DNA from: Candidatus Butyricimonas faecavium
GTDB lineage: Bacteria > Bacteroidota > Bacteroidia > Bacteroidales > Marinifilaceae
Length of the DNA: 64,000 nt
Direction: 5' to 3'
Assembly: GCA_944321125.1 (NCBI GenBank)
Contig: CALUKD010000014.1
Location: forward strand, 24,808-88,807
Below are positions 54,644 through 63,691 of this stretch, piece by piece. Position 1 is the first letter of the stretch; the number at the start of each line of letters is the position of its first letter. Below the pieces are notes generated by a model, which saw only the letters and a list, made by a program, of their open reading frames with translations, did not search any database and was not told where the DNA came from. Both the position numbers and the translations under genes were made by a program.

Positions 54644-55912
54644 TTATCCTCCGAAGTTATCATACATCACGTTTTCATCCGGAACTCCAAGATCGTACAA
54701 CATTTTGGTTACTGCCGAGATCATCATAGGAGGACCACAGAGGTAATATTCTATATCTTCTGGGTTTTCATGATTCTTCAAATAATTTTCGAAGATTACC
54801 TGATGAACAAAGCCCGGTTTGTAAGCCACACCTGCTTTGTCTGCCACGGGATCCGGTTTGTCGAGAGCCAAAGTCCAATGGAAGTTCGGATTTTCTTCTT
54901 GAATCTTATTGAACTCATCCACGTAAGGAGCTTCTTGTAAAGCACGTGCACCATACCAGAAAGTAACTTTACGATCGGTGTGCATCGTATGGAAGAGATT
55001 GAAGATGTGTGAACGCATGGGAGCCATACCGGCACCACCACCAATGAACATCATTTCGTTGTTAGTGTCTCTCAAGAAAAACTCTCCGTAAGGTCCGGAA
55101 ATACTTACTTTATCTCCCGGTTTGCGAGAGAAAATATAAGAAGAACAGATACCGGGATTTACGTTGGCAAAACCACCAATAGCTTTGTCAAATGGAGGAG
55201 TTGCGATACGAATGTTCAGCATGATGATGTTACCTTCTGCTGGGGAGTTAGCCATTGAGTAAGCCCGGTAAGTAGCTTCAGGATTGTGCATTTTGAGATC
55301 GAACATCTTCATGCGCTCCCAGTCTGCCTTGTACTTCTCATCGATATCGAAAGTCTTGAAGTCAACGTCAATGGCGGGTACGTCAATCTGGATGTATCCT
55401 CCGGATTTGAATTTCAAATTTTCGCCTTCCGGTAATTTTACGACAAATTCTTTCAAGAAAGTAGAAATGTTTCTGTTAGAAACTACTTCGCATTCCCATT
55501 TCTTGATTCCAAGAACTTCTTCCGGAATGTGCATTTCGATATTCTCTTTTACTTTTACTTGGCAAGCCAGACGCCAGTTATTGTGTTGTTGTTTATAAGA
55601 GAAAAAACCTGTTTCGGTTGGTAGAATGGCCCCTGCGCCAGATTCAACCTGACAACGACACATACCGCATGAACCTTTACCTCCACAAGCCGAGGGAAGG
55701 AAGATCTTGTTGTTTCCAAGGGTGGCCAATAACGTGGACCCCGGTTCGGTTACTAATTCTTTTTCGCCATGATTAATATCAACCTTTACCTCTCCTTTGG
55801 GTGTCAGTTTGGCCTTGGCGAACAAAAGCATGCCTACTAGAATCAGTGTTACGATGAGAAACACGATGACCCCTAGCATGACAATTGTTGTATTTATTGC
55901 TAATAACATCAT
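54644..55912 (-). CDS. nqrF: Na+-translocating NADH:quinone reductase subunit F
   Basis: 422 residues: one N-terminal membrane helix, a 2Fe-2S ferredoxin domain (CGGKGSCGMCRC and the later Cys in RLACQV), an FAD domain (RAYSMANSPAEG) and an NAD(H) domain (FIGGGAGMAPMRS, CGPPMM). Entry point of NADH electrons into the sodium pump. Last gene of the nqr operon. Confidence 0.98.
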   Translation of the reverse strand: MMLLAINTTIVMLGVIVFLIVTLILVGMLLFAKAKLTPKGEVKVDINHGEKELVTEPGSTLLATLGNNKIFLPSACGGKGSCGMCRCQVESGAGAILPTETGFFSYKQQHNNWRLACQVKVKENIEMHIPEEVLGIKKWECEVVSNRNISTFLKEFVVKLPEGENLKFKSGGYIQIDVPAIDVDFKTFDIDEKYKADWERMKMFDLKMHNPEATYRAYSMANSPAEGNIIMLNIRIATPPFDKAIGGFANVNPGICSSYIFSRKPGDKVSISGPYGEFFLRDTNNEMMFIGGGAGMAPMRSHIFNLFHTMHTDRKVTFWYGARALQEAPYVDEFNKIQEENPNFHWTLALDKPDPVADKAGVAYKPGFVHQVIFENYLKNHENPEDIEYYLCGPPMMISAVTKMLYDLGVPDENVMYDNFGG

Positions 55913-55997
55913 TTTAATTTTAGATTTTATGATTTTAAATTTTAAATTGAGAACTCTAGAGAAATTTACAATCTAAAATTTATAATTTAAAATTACT

Positions 55998-56618
55998 TTA
56001 CAGGTTAATTCCCAAGAAACTCATGAATGAAATCGCCATCAATCCCGTCACGATAAAGGTAATACCGATACCTCTAAGCGGGGCAGGGATATTTGAATAT
56101 TTCAGTTTCTCACGAATAGCGGCAATACCCACGATTGCGAGCATCCAACCAATACCTGAACCTAAACCGAAAGCTGTTGCCTCTCCTATGTTAGCGTATC
56201 CTCTTTCCTGCATGAACAAAGATGCTCCCATGATGGCACAGTTTACTGCGATCAACGGAAGGAAGATTCCTAATTGGTTGTAAAGAGTCGGAGCAAATTT
56301 TTCAACTACCATTTCCACTAGTTGAACCATGGCAGCAATAACGGCGATGAACATGATAAAACTCAAGAAACTCAAGTCGATGTCTGCTGCACTTTCACCT
56401 AATAACCAGCTTAAAGCGCCGGCTTTCAATACGAAGTTGTCCAGCAAATAGTTTACTGGGACGGTGATTAGCAACACGAATACGACGGCAATACCTAATC
56501 CGAATGATGTCTTCACGGTCTTTGATACGGCAAGGTATGAACACATACCGAGGAAGTATGCAAAGATCATGTTATCAATGAATACGGATCGTACAAATAT
56601 ATTTAATAGATTTTCCAT
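55998..56618 (-). CDS. nqrE: Na+-translocating NADH:quinone reductase subunit E
   Basis: 206 residues, six membrane helices with the conserved Cys-bearing repeats ([11 protein letters not shown] and [11 protein letters not shown]) that hold the membrane iron site shared with NqrD. Ends near the dispersed AT repeat before nqrF. Confidence 0.98.
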   Translation of the reverse strand: MENLLNIFVRSVFIDNMIFAYFLGMCSYLAVSKTVKTSFGLGIAVVFVLLITVPVNYLLDNFVLKAGALSWLLGESAADIDLSFLSFIMFIAVIAAMVQLVEMVVEKFAPTLYNQLGIFLPLIAVNCAIMGASLFMQERGYANIGEATAFGLGSGIGWMLAIVGIAAIREKLKYSNIPAPLRGIGITFIVTGLMAISFMSFLGINL

Positions 56619-56641
56619 ATCGTTATTTCACTTTTAGTTGA

Positions 56642-57286
56642 CTATTTCTGTTCTATTAAATCCTTGTTCTTGGAACGGTGAACCCAGATAATTAACCCTA
56701 CTAGCATCAATGCCATCGGGGGAAGGATCATTAGACCGTTGTTTTGATACCCCCAATCGTAGAATATTTGAGGGATTACTTTTACCCCGAACAAAGTTCC
56801 CGATCCGAGTAATTCACGGAAGAAAGCCACGATAACGAGGACTAACCCGTATCCAAGGCCGTTACCGATACCGTCAAGTAATGAAGGCCATGGTTTATTT
56901 CCCAAGGCGAAAGCCTCAATACGTCCCATGATGATACAGTTCGTGATGATCAACCCGACGAATACAGACAATTGTTTACTTACCTCGTAAGCAAAGGCTT
57001 TCAGAATCTGATCGACGATGATTACCAATGCTGCAACTACAACCAATTGTACGATAATACGTATTCGCGTCGGGATTGTATTTCTCAGTAGCGAAAGAAT
57101 CACGTTAGAGAATGCCGTTACGGCTGTAACCGAAAGAGCCATTACAATGGCCGGTTCCATTTTCGCAGTTACGGCGAGAGCAGAACATATACCCAGAATC
57201 TGCACCAGCACCGGGTTATTTTTGCTCAAGGGACCGAGTAATAACTCTCGGTTCTTAGCTGAAAATAATGTTTCTTTATCGCTCAT
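56642..57286 (-). CDS. nqrD: Na+-translocating NADH:quinone reductase subunit D
   Basis: 214 residues from the Met at 57286 ([15 protein letters not shown]), whose A is shared with the nqrC stop (TAATG); a longer reading from 57319 would overlap nqrC by 34 bases and is rejected. Six helices with [10 protein letters not shown] and [13 protein letters not shown]ys sites. Confidence 0.97.
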   Translation of the reverse strand: MSDKETLFSAKNRELLLGPLSKNNPVLVQILGICSALAVTAKMEPAIVMALSVTAVTAFSNVILSLLRNTIPTRIRIIVQLVVVAALVIIVDQILKAFAYEVSKQLSVFVGLIITNCIIMGRIEAFALGNKPWPSLLDGIGNGLGYGLVLVIVAFFRELLGSGTLFGVKVIPQIFYDWGYQNNGLMILPPMALMLVGLIIWVHRSKNKDLIEQK

Positions 57287-58059
57287 TATTGTATTTGTTT
57301 TAAGAATTGTTCGTAACATTTTAAATAGTCGGCGATCATCGTCTCAACTGCTTTTGACGTGATGGTACCCCCGGAAATGGCGTCAACTTCGTGAGCCCCG
57401 GTTGCATTACCGCCTTTCTTTACCGTAATGGCTTTTAAAGAGGAGTTTTCAAAAATGGTCTTCCCACTGAATTGCTTTTGGAAAAACGGTTGGGTAATCT
57501 CGGCTCCAAGTCCGGGAGTTTCTCCTTTGTGGTCGAACAGAACACCATAAACTGTATTCTTATCTTCATTTAAAGAAATATAACCCCATACTGGCCCCCA
57601 AAGTCCAACCCCGTATGTCGGCAGGATGTACTTGATAGCTCCATCTATATCGGCCACGAATACAGGGAATTTAATGTCCATTAATGCTTTGTTATCTTTG
57701 ATCGTTTCTGAAAGCAATTGCCCGTCCTTTAACGCTTTCTGAAGTTCCGGATTTTTAAGTGCTTTCTGAAGTTTCTTTCCTTCCGTCGGAATGTCTACGG
57801 CGAAGGCATTTCCTTCAATGGCCTCTCCTTTGTAGTTCAGAATGAATTGTTTCGTGATAATTTTATTGAACAATTCAGCCGAATTTTCCGGTGTAGAACT
57901 AACATTTACAGAACTCAGAATGTTTTGTCTCTTCTCGTTCTCTATATTCTCATCTTGGTATGGCTTTAGTGAAAGAGACACTATTGCCAAGATGGCTGCA
58001 ACTACGACAACCAAAACGATGGAATAGATAAAGGTATATGTATTTCCTTGTTTGTTCAT
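57286..58059 (-). CDS. nqrC: Na+-translocating NADH:quinone reductase subunit C
   Basis: 257 residues: one N-terminal membrane anchor ([18 protein letters not shown] segment) and a periplasmic FMN-binding domain. The flavinylation motif SGGTITS, just before residue 250, carries FMN on its Thr. ApbE, needed for this, is not in the window. Translationally coupled to nqrD. Confidence 0.98.
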   Translation of the reverse strand: MNKQGNTYTFIYSIVLVVVVAAILAIVSLSLKPYQDENIENEKRQNILSSVNVSSTPENSAELFNKIITKQFILNYKGEAIEGNAFAVDIPTEGKKLQKALKNPELQKALKDGQLLSETIKDNKALMDIKFPVFVADIDGAIKYILPTYGVGLWGPVWGYISLNEDKNTVYGVLFDHKGETPGLGAEITQPFFQKQFSGKTIFENSSLKAITVKKGGNATGAHEVDAISGGTITSKAVETMIADYLKCYEQFLKQIQ

Positions 58060-58129
58060 CTCATTAAAGATTTAGTGATTTACGAATTATGATTTACGAT
58101 TGTTTTAGGTAATCTAAAATCATGAAATC

Positions 58130-59284
58130 TTAAATCTGAAATTGTTTAGCTCTTTTCAATCTGCGCTTGATGTTGCCTTGAACAACAAACCAGTCAATAA
58201 GCGGAGCAAAGGTGTTCATTAACAGGATAGCTAACATCATTCCTTCCGGGTAACCGGGGTTTAGTGTACGAATAAGGATAGCCATGACACCTAAAATGAA
58301 ACCGTATATCCATTTCCCTTTTTCCGTTTGTGCCGATGTTACTGGGTCAGTGGCCATGAATACAGCACCGAAAGCAAAACCTCCCATAATTAAATGAGTA
58401 ATCGGTGTGATTTCTGCATACGGATTCGTTGCGGGTAACGTATAGTTAAGTAATAAAGCCATGCAATAGCCTCCGATAAAAGTGGAAAGCATGATTTTCC
58501 AGCTTCCAATTCCAGTGACAATTAATAGGATGGCTCCAAGTAGGATACAGAAGGTTGAAGTTTCTCCCACGGATCCCGGGATCAATCCCCAGAACATGGA
58601 AGCCATATCATACGTCATGGGTAAACCTTGAGCAGCCTCTGCAAGCGGGGTTGCTTGCGAAAATCCATCGGGCATTCCGGCGATCCATACTTTATCTCCC
58701 GAGATCATGGAAGGGTAGGAGAAGAAGAAGAAGGCGCGGGCTAATAATGCCGGGTTCCAGATGTTCATGCCGGTACCACCAAAGATTTCTTTACCAATAA
58801 TCACGGCGAAGGCGGTAGAAACTCCTACCATCCAAAGAGGTGCGTTAATCGGCATAATCATTGGGATTAATAGACCGGATACGAGGAAACCTTCATTGAT
58901 CTCGTGTCCCCTGATCTGTGCGGCAGCAAATTCAATACCTAGCCCGACCACGTAAGAAACAATGATCATGGGTAATACTCTCCACAGTCCATAGAAAAAC
59001 AGCTCGAAGAAACCGGTATCGGCTAGTGTTCCCATTGCGTTGAAATGTTGGTATCCCACGTTATAAATACCAAATAAAAGAGCCGGAATGAGGGCTAGTA
59101 CGACAATAATCATGGTTCTTTTCAGATCGATTGCGTCCCGGATATTACAGCCTGAAGATGTCGTGCGGTTAGGCACGAAAAGAAAAGACTCAAAACCCGT
59201 GAAAACAGAGTGCAGCTTGTATAGTTTGCCTCCTTTTTCAAATTTTGGCTTTTGCTTATCTAGATAATTGCGTAAAAAATTCAT
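58130..59284 (-). CDS. nqrB: Na+-translocating NADH:quinone reductase subunit B
   Basis: 384 residues, about ten helices. FMN attachment site DGFSQATPL (SxAT, Thr modified). Also holds riboflavin and the sodium channel core shared with RnfD. The N-terminal LHSVFTGFESFLFVPNRTTS is conserved among Bacteroidetes NqrB. Confidence 0.98.
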   Translation of the reverse strand: MNFLRNYLDKQKPKFEKGGKLYKLHSVFTGFESFLFVPNRTTSSGCNIRDAIDLKRTMIIVVLALIPALLFGIYNVGYQHFNAMGTLADTGFFELFFYGLWRVLPMIIVSYVVGLGIEFAAAQIRGHEINEGFLVSGLLIPMIMPINAPLWMVGVSTAFAVIIGKEIFGGTGMNIWNPALLARAFFFFSYPSMISGDKVWIAGMPDGFSQATPLAEAAQGLPMTYDMASMFWGLIPGSVGETSTFCILLGAILLIVTGIGSWKIMLSTFIGGYCMALLLNYTLPATNPYAEITPITHLIMGGFAFGAVFMATDPVTSAQTEKGKWIYGFILGVMAILIRTLNPGYPEGMMLAILLMNTFAPLIDWFVVQGNIKRRLKRAKQFQI

Positions 59285-59373
59285 CTTTATAATTTTAAAT
59301 TTTAGATTTTAGATTTTAAATTTTGAATCGTGTTCCCTCAAGGAATTGACAATTTAAAATTTGCAATTTAAAA

Positions 59374-60729
59374 TTAGCTTAGTTCTTTTATCATTAACTC
59401 TATACCTTTTTCCAGTATTTCCTGCACTGGGGTTTTAGAAGTACAAACGAACTCGCATAAAGCCATATCTTCTGGGACAACTTCGTACATACCAAGTTGT
59501 TCCATCTTGTCCAAGTCTTCTGCCAGTACTGCTTTCAGTAAGTAAACAGGAAGGATGTCCATGGGAAGGACTTTCTCGTATTGTCCGGTCACCACGAAGG
59601 CTCTTTCTTCCCCGTGATAATTGGCATCAAGGGCATATTTTTTGTTCGGACATAAGAAAGAGGGAAACGTTTTTGATATGGAAAATTTGTTGAACCCGGG
59701 AGCGGCCCAACCCAAAAATTCGTAGTTATCTCCTTCGGGAATAACGGTTACCATATTATTATAGTATCCAAGATAGTTTTCTTCACTTACTTTATACCCC
59801 GTGAGTACATTACCGGAAATAATACGTTGATGAACTTGGTTCTTCAGTTTTCCGTTTACGATGCAACTGATTTTTGCCCCTAGAATGGTTTTGTAGTAAG
59901 CAGGCTTTTCAACTTCCGAACCGGCAAGAACAATCGTCTTGCGAGCATCGAATTTTCCGGAAGTAAATAATCGCCCGATGATGGCAAGGTCCATAGCATT
60001 TACCACCCAAACGATATCTCCTTTGTTGATTGGATTTAAGTGGTGAATCTGGATTCCAACATTTCCTGCCGGGTGCGGTCCTGCAAAATAATTCACATCC
60101 ACGTTTTTCAGCTTGGCAAATACGGATGTTGAAGGCGTACCTTCTTTTAAGTTCAAGTTCACGTTTTTACCGCCTAATTTTTTTAAGCAATCGATTCCGG
60201 TTTGAAGTGTAGTTAACTCATCTGCGAGAGTAATGTCGAAATCCGGAGCGAGAGGGGCGGAATCAAAACCGGATACGAATATTGCCTTCGGCATATCGGC
60301 CGGCGTAGCGATGATATCGTACGGACGTTGTTTGATCATTGGCCAAGTGCCACTGTCAAGTAATTTTTCGATAATTTCGTCCCTGGAAAGTTTGTTCACG
60401 TCTGCTGCCCCAAAATCTTTGTATTGGATTTGAGCATCCGCTTTAACTACGACCTCCAGTAATTTCCTTCTTTCTCCTCTGTTTACGGCTTCGACTGTAC
60501 CGCTAACAGGTGATGTGAATTTGACTTCGGGTTTGTACTTGTCGGTAAACAACACATCGCCCGCTTTCACTTGATCGCCTGCCTTTACTGCAAGTTTGGG
60601 AGTAAGTAGACGGAAATCTGTCGGCTTAACCGCATAAAAGTCACATCTCTCGATGTTTTTCACCAGATTTTCAGCTTCTCCTTTTAACTTGATATCAAGG
60701 CCTTTTTTCAGTTTTATAACCTTGGACAT
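59374..60729 (-). CDS. nqrA: Na+-translocating NADH:quinone reductase subunit A
   Basis: 451 residues, soluble cytoplasmic subunit with the barrel-sandwich N-terminal domain (LAVKAGDQVKAGDVLFTDK) and related RnfC-like domains; it takes part in ubiquinone/menaquinone site building. First gene of nqrABCDEF, preceded by a TAnnTTTG promoter box. Confidence 0.98.
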   Translation of the reverse strand: MSKVIKLKKGLDIKLKGEAENLVKNIERCDFYAVKPTDFRLLTPKLAVKAGDQVKAGDVLFTDKYKPEVKFTSPVSGTVEAVNRGERRKLLEVVVKADAQIQYKDFGAADVNKLSRDEIIEKLLDSGTWPMIKQRPYDIIATPADMPKAIFVSGFDSAPLAPDFDITLADELTTLQTGIDCLKKLGGKNVNLNLKEGTPSTSVFAKLKNVDVNYFAGPHPAGNVGIQIHHLNPINKGDIVWVVNAMDLAIIGRLFTSGKFDARKTIVLAGSEVEKPAYYKTILGAKISCIVNGKLKNQVHQRIISGNVLTGYKVSEENYLGYYNNMVTVIPEGDNYEFLGWAAPGFNKFSISKTFPSFLCPNKKYALDANYHGEERAFVVTGQYEKVLPMDILPVYLLKAVLAEDLDKMEQLGMYEVVPEDMALCEFVCTSKTPVQEILEKGIELMIKELS

Positions 60730-60766
60730 TGTTCTATTATGTTTTTGATATGTAGATAATTATTTC

Positions 60767-60857
60767 TAATTCACCCTGTAATTGTTTATTTTAAAAATAC
60801 GTGCAAATATATAATCAATTATTGAATTTATTCAGTAATTCAAAAGTTAATTCACCC
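60767..60857 (-). promoter_or_regulatory. nqr operon promoter region with direct repeats
   Basis: A -7 box TATATTTG lies at 60811-60804 on the minus strand. TAATTCACCC occurs exactly at 60767-60776 and 60848-60857, flanking it 81 bases apart, and a TGAATAAATTCA palindrome lies between. Possible regulator sites; the binding protein is unknown. Confidence 0.45.
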
Positions 60858-61009
60858 CTTTAGATGTTTTTTTTTACTGCATGTTTTTTCAGATAAATGA
60901 ATGTTTGAATGAAGTAAGGTTTATTGAGGATATATCCTTCTGGCATAGTATTTGCTGATAGAAGTAAAAAATTAAGTGAGTATTAATTGTCCAAAATGGT
61001 GATTAAATT

Positions 61010-61435
61010 ATGAAAGGAATATTTTTTTGTTGTATATTAACGATATGGATGGCTTCGTGCAAATCGGCGAAGGAGAGCGTTTCTCTGACCGGGGTGAAAT
61101 GGGTGGCGGAGAGTCTGAACGGGAAAGAGATTAAGTTCAAGGAAGATGGTAGCGAGGTCTTCATTACGCTTGAAAGCGGTGATAAAAAAGTATTTGGAAG
61201 GGCAGGGTGTAATCGCTTTTTTGGTGTTTACGAGCAGCATGAGTCGCAATTAACTTTTAGCGGTATGGGAGCGACTAAGATGGCTTGTCCTGATATGGAT
61301 ATTGAAACAAGTTTTTTCAAGGTATTGGAAGAAACTAAGAGTTTTATTATAAAAAATGATAAGTTGACGTTGAAAGATAGTAATAATGTGATTGCGGTAT
61401 TTAAAGCGCAAAAAGAAACACCTGAAAAGAAATAA
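61010..61435 (+). CDS. META-domain (HslJ-like) lipoprotein
   Basis: 141 residues, lipoprotein signal ending WMASC (Cys17). META domain from about residue 25: GVKWVAESLNGK, the RAGCNRFFGVYE strand and FSGMGATKMACPD, typical of HslJ-type heat-shock/novobiocin-resistance lipoproteins. Cysteines in GCNRF and MACPD likely form a disulfide. Role unknown. Confidence 0.9.
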   Translation: MKGIFFCCILTIWMASCKSAKESVSLTGVKWVAESLNGKEIKFKEDGSEVFITLESGDKKVFGRAGCNRFFGVYEQHESQLTFSGMGATKMACPDMDIETSFFKVLEETKSFIIKNDKLTLKDSNNVIAVFKAQKETPEKK

Positions 61436-61471
61436 GACAAAGTTTATAGTTTGATTTTTCGTGTAGTAGAG

Positions 61472-61502
61472 AAAGAGTGTCAAAATTATTTTGACACTCT
61501 TT
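61472..61502. terminator. Bidirectional intrinsic terminator
   Basis: AAAGAGTGTCAAAA (61472-61485) and complement (61489-61502), three-base loop; lies between the META gene and converging folC. Confidence 0.85.
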
Positions 61503-61528
61503 TGGTTTATAATCTTTTATCTGATTTT

Positions 61529-62803
61529 TTAAATTACTTCCGCGACGACAAAGGTGCTTCCTCCGATGTATATCATATCCCGCTCGTTGGCAACTTCGCG
61601 GGCGGCTTGATAGGCAGTTGCAACTGTCGGGAAAGTTTCCCCGTGAAGATGATTTACCCGGGCTTTTTCGGCTAAGACTTTTTCGTCCATGGCTCTGGGA
61701 ATAGATGCTTTACAAAAATAATAAATAGCGTCTTTAGGTAGAATGCGCAACACGCTGTCCACGTCCTTGTCGTTCACCATGCCGATCACGAAATGGAGTT
61801 TTTCGTACGTGCAGGTTTTTAATTGGGCGATAATCTCGGTTAATCCATCGATGTTATGCCCTGTGTCGCATACGGTGTAAGGCGTTTGTGATAATTCCTG
61901 CCAACGTCCTAATAATCCTGTGTTGCGAATGGTGTTGGCTATACCGTCATATATGTTTTGATCGGAGATGTATAAGCCATTGTCTCTTAAGCATAGAACT
62001 GTTTCCAGAACGGCAGGAATATTTTTTCGTTGATAAAGTCCTTTCAAGTCCGCTTGTACAGGGGCAAATACAATTCCGTTTTTGTTTTCCAACCGGTAGA
62101 CATTTTTATCATCCCGTGTTACTTTCCAGTTTTCGGAAGCAAATTCGAGAGTCGTTCCGCAATCTTTTGCTTTTTCAATGAAAACAAAATCACTGGAAGA
62201 GTCTTTTGTCCCGATGATTGCGGGGATACCGGGTTTGATAATCCCAGCTTTTTCGTGTGCGATTTTTTCCAACGTGTCACCGAGAAGGGCCATGTGGTCA
62301 AATGAAATATTTGTAATCACTGAGGCCAAAGGGGTAATGATATTTGTAGAGTCCAGTCGTCCCCCAAGTCCTACTTCAATAACAGCAATATCAACTTGTT
62401 GGTCTGCGAAATATTGGAAGGCCATGGCTACAGTCATTTCGAAGAAGGAAGGTTTGATGTTGGCGAAAAGTGATTTGTTTTCTTCCACGAAATTGATCAC
62501 GTATTGTTCCGTGATCATCTCCCCGTTTATTTTGATGCGTTCTCGAAAATCTTTCAGATGCGGAGATGTGTATAGCCCAGTTTTATACCCGGCTTCCTGT
62601 AATATGGAAGCCAGCATGTGGGACACGGATCCTTTGCCGTTTGTACCTCCTACGTGGACGGTTTTGAATTGTTTGTGTGGGGAACCGAAGTATTCGTCTA
62701 GTTTTAACGTGTTGTCCAAATTGGCTTTGTATGCAGCCTTACCTTCTCTTTGATACATGGGAAGTTGGGCAAATAACCATTCTAATGTTTCCTTGTAGTT
62801 CAT
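61529..62803 (-). CDS. folC: Folylpolyglutamate synthase/dihydrofolate synthase
   Basis: 424 residues of the Mur ligase family: P-loop GTNGKGSVSHML near residue 50, DSTNIITPLASVITNI, HEKAGIIKPGIPAI with carbamoylated-Lys region, and the C-terminal CDTGHNIDGL. Adds glutamates to folates (and to dihydropteroate if bifunctional). Supplies polyglutamylated folate to glyA/metF/metH elsewhere in the window. Confidence 0.96.
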   Translation of the reverse strand: MNYKETLEWLFAQLPMYQREGKAAYKANLDNTLKLDEYFGSPHKQFKTVHVGGTNGKGSVSHMLASILQEAGYKTGLYTSPHLKDFRERIKINGEMITEQYVINFVEENKSLFANIKPSFFEMTVAMAFQYFADQQVDIAVIEVGLGGRLDSTNIITPLASVITNISFDHMALLGDTLEKIAHEKAGIIKPGIPAIIGTKDSSSDFVFIEKAKDCGTTLEFASENWKVTRDDKNVYRLENKNGIVFAPVQADLKGLYQRKNIPAVLETVLCLRDNGLYISDQNIYDGIANTIRNTGLLGRWQELSQTPYTVCDTGHNIDGLTEIIAQLKTCTYEKLHFVIGMVNDKDVDSVLRILPKDAIYYFCKASIPRAMDEKVLAEKARVNHLHGETFPTVATAYQAAREVANERDMIYIGGSTFVVAEVI

Positions 62804-63001
62804 GTATACCCTTTTAAATAAACTGGTTCATCTTGTTGAGTGGGCAAAAATAGTAAAAATAAGTGATGGGTGTAAGTTCAGGCTTTGATATTTCTTTCCC
62901 GTGAAAAAGGGAGGGTTTCGGTGGGATAAATGTTAATGGTACATAAAAAAATATGATGCTTTTTATCCGAAAAACGATAGATAAGAAATAATGTAAATTC
63001 T

Positions 63002-63019
63002 TTGTGTCGGATTTCACCG
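63002..63019 (+). promoter_or_regulatory. Candidate Rex operator in the rex promoter
   Basis: TTGTGTCGGATTTCACCG matches the Rex consensus TTGTGAAnnnnTTCACAA at 10 of 14 fixed positions, ahead of the -7 box TAACTTTG (63028-63035). Suggests self-repression by Rex; weak, from one site. Confidence 0.4.
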
Positions 63020-63027
63020 AAAAGATA

Positions 63028-63035
63028 TAACTTTG
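63028..63035 (+). promoter_or_regulatory. -7 promoter box of rex
   Basis: TAACTTTG fits TAnnTTTG, 21 bases before the chosen start codon at 63056; it rules out the in-frame Met at 63002. Confidence 0.5.
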
Positions 63036-63055
63036 CAGAAATTATAGAATGTTAT

Positions 63056-63691
63056 ATGGCTAATGATAGTAAAGTTGTCCCAGTTCCGGTCTTAAGGAGG
63101 ATGCCTGCATATCTTTCTTTCGTGAAGACATTGCAAAAACAAGGAGAGAAGTATGTCTCATCGACAAGAATTGCCGAATACATGGAAATAGACGCCACGC
63201 AAGTGACGAAAGATTTGTCACATACCGGTATTTCCGGTAAAACTCGTGTTGGTTACGAAGTGGATAATTTCGTGGAGATATTGGATGACTTTCTTGGTTT
63301 CAATAAGATTAATAATGCTTTTCTGGTCGGTGCAGGTTCGTTAGGATGTGCCTTGTTGCAGGATAAGGGGTTGAGGAATTTCGGATTGAACATACAGAAG
63401 GCTTTTGATGTGGACAAGTCTAAAATCGGAACAAAGATTAATGATATCGAGATTTTTCACGTGGATCAGTTCCGGGGAATGCCAGGAGAATGTAACGTGG
63501 CGATAGGTATTATTACTGTTCCAGCCGAATGTGCTCAGAATGTGGCCGATTTAATGGTTGCGTGGGGGATCAAGGCTATTTGGAATTTTACCCCGGCCCG
63601 GATTAAAGTACCTGCCCATATTGCCGTGCAAAACACTACAATATACACGAATTTGGCCATTTTATTTAATAAATTGCACGGGCAGGAATAG
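63056..63691 (+). CDS. rex: Redox-sensing transcriptional repressor Rex
   Basis: 211 residues from the Met at 63056 (MANDSKVVPVPVLRRMPAYL), the usual length. N-terminal winged helix (YVSSTRIAEYMEIDATQVTK) and C-terminal Rossmann domain with GAGSLGCALL binding NAD(H); the terminal helix NTTIYTNLAILFNKL swaps between subunits. Senses the NADH/NAD+ ratio and represses fermentation and respiration genes; the nqr operon 2.3 kb away is a plausible target. Confidence 0.95.
   Translation: MANDSKVVPVPVLRRMPAYLSFVKTLQKQGEKYVSSTRIAEYMEIDATQVTKDLSHTGISGKTRVGYEVDNFVEILDDFLGFNKINNAFLVGAGSLGCALLQDKGLRNFGLNIQKAFDVDKSKIGTKINDIEIFHVDQFRGMPGECNVAIGIITVPAECAQNVADLMVAWGIKAIWNFTPARIKVPAHIAVQNTTIYTNLAILFNKLHGQE

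Noticed and set aside
57287..57319. Longer nqrD start at 57319
   Set aside because: It would overlap nqrC by 34 bases; the coupled TAATG start at 57286 gives the normal N-terminus.
63002..63055. Upstream Met of rex at 63002
   Set aside because: Lies ahead of the promoter box; family N-terminus starts at 63056.
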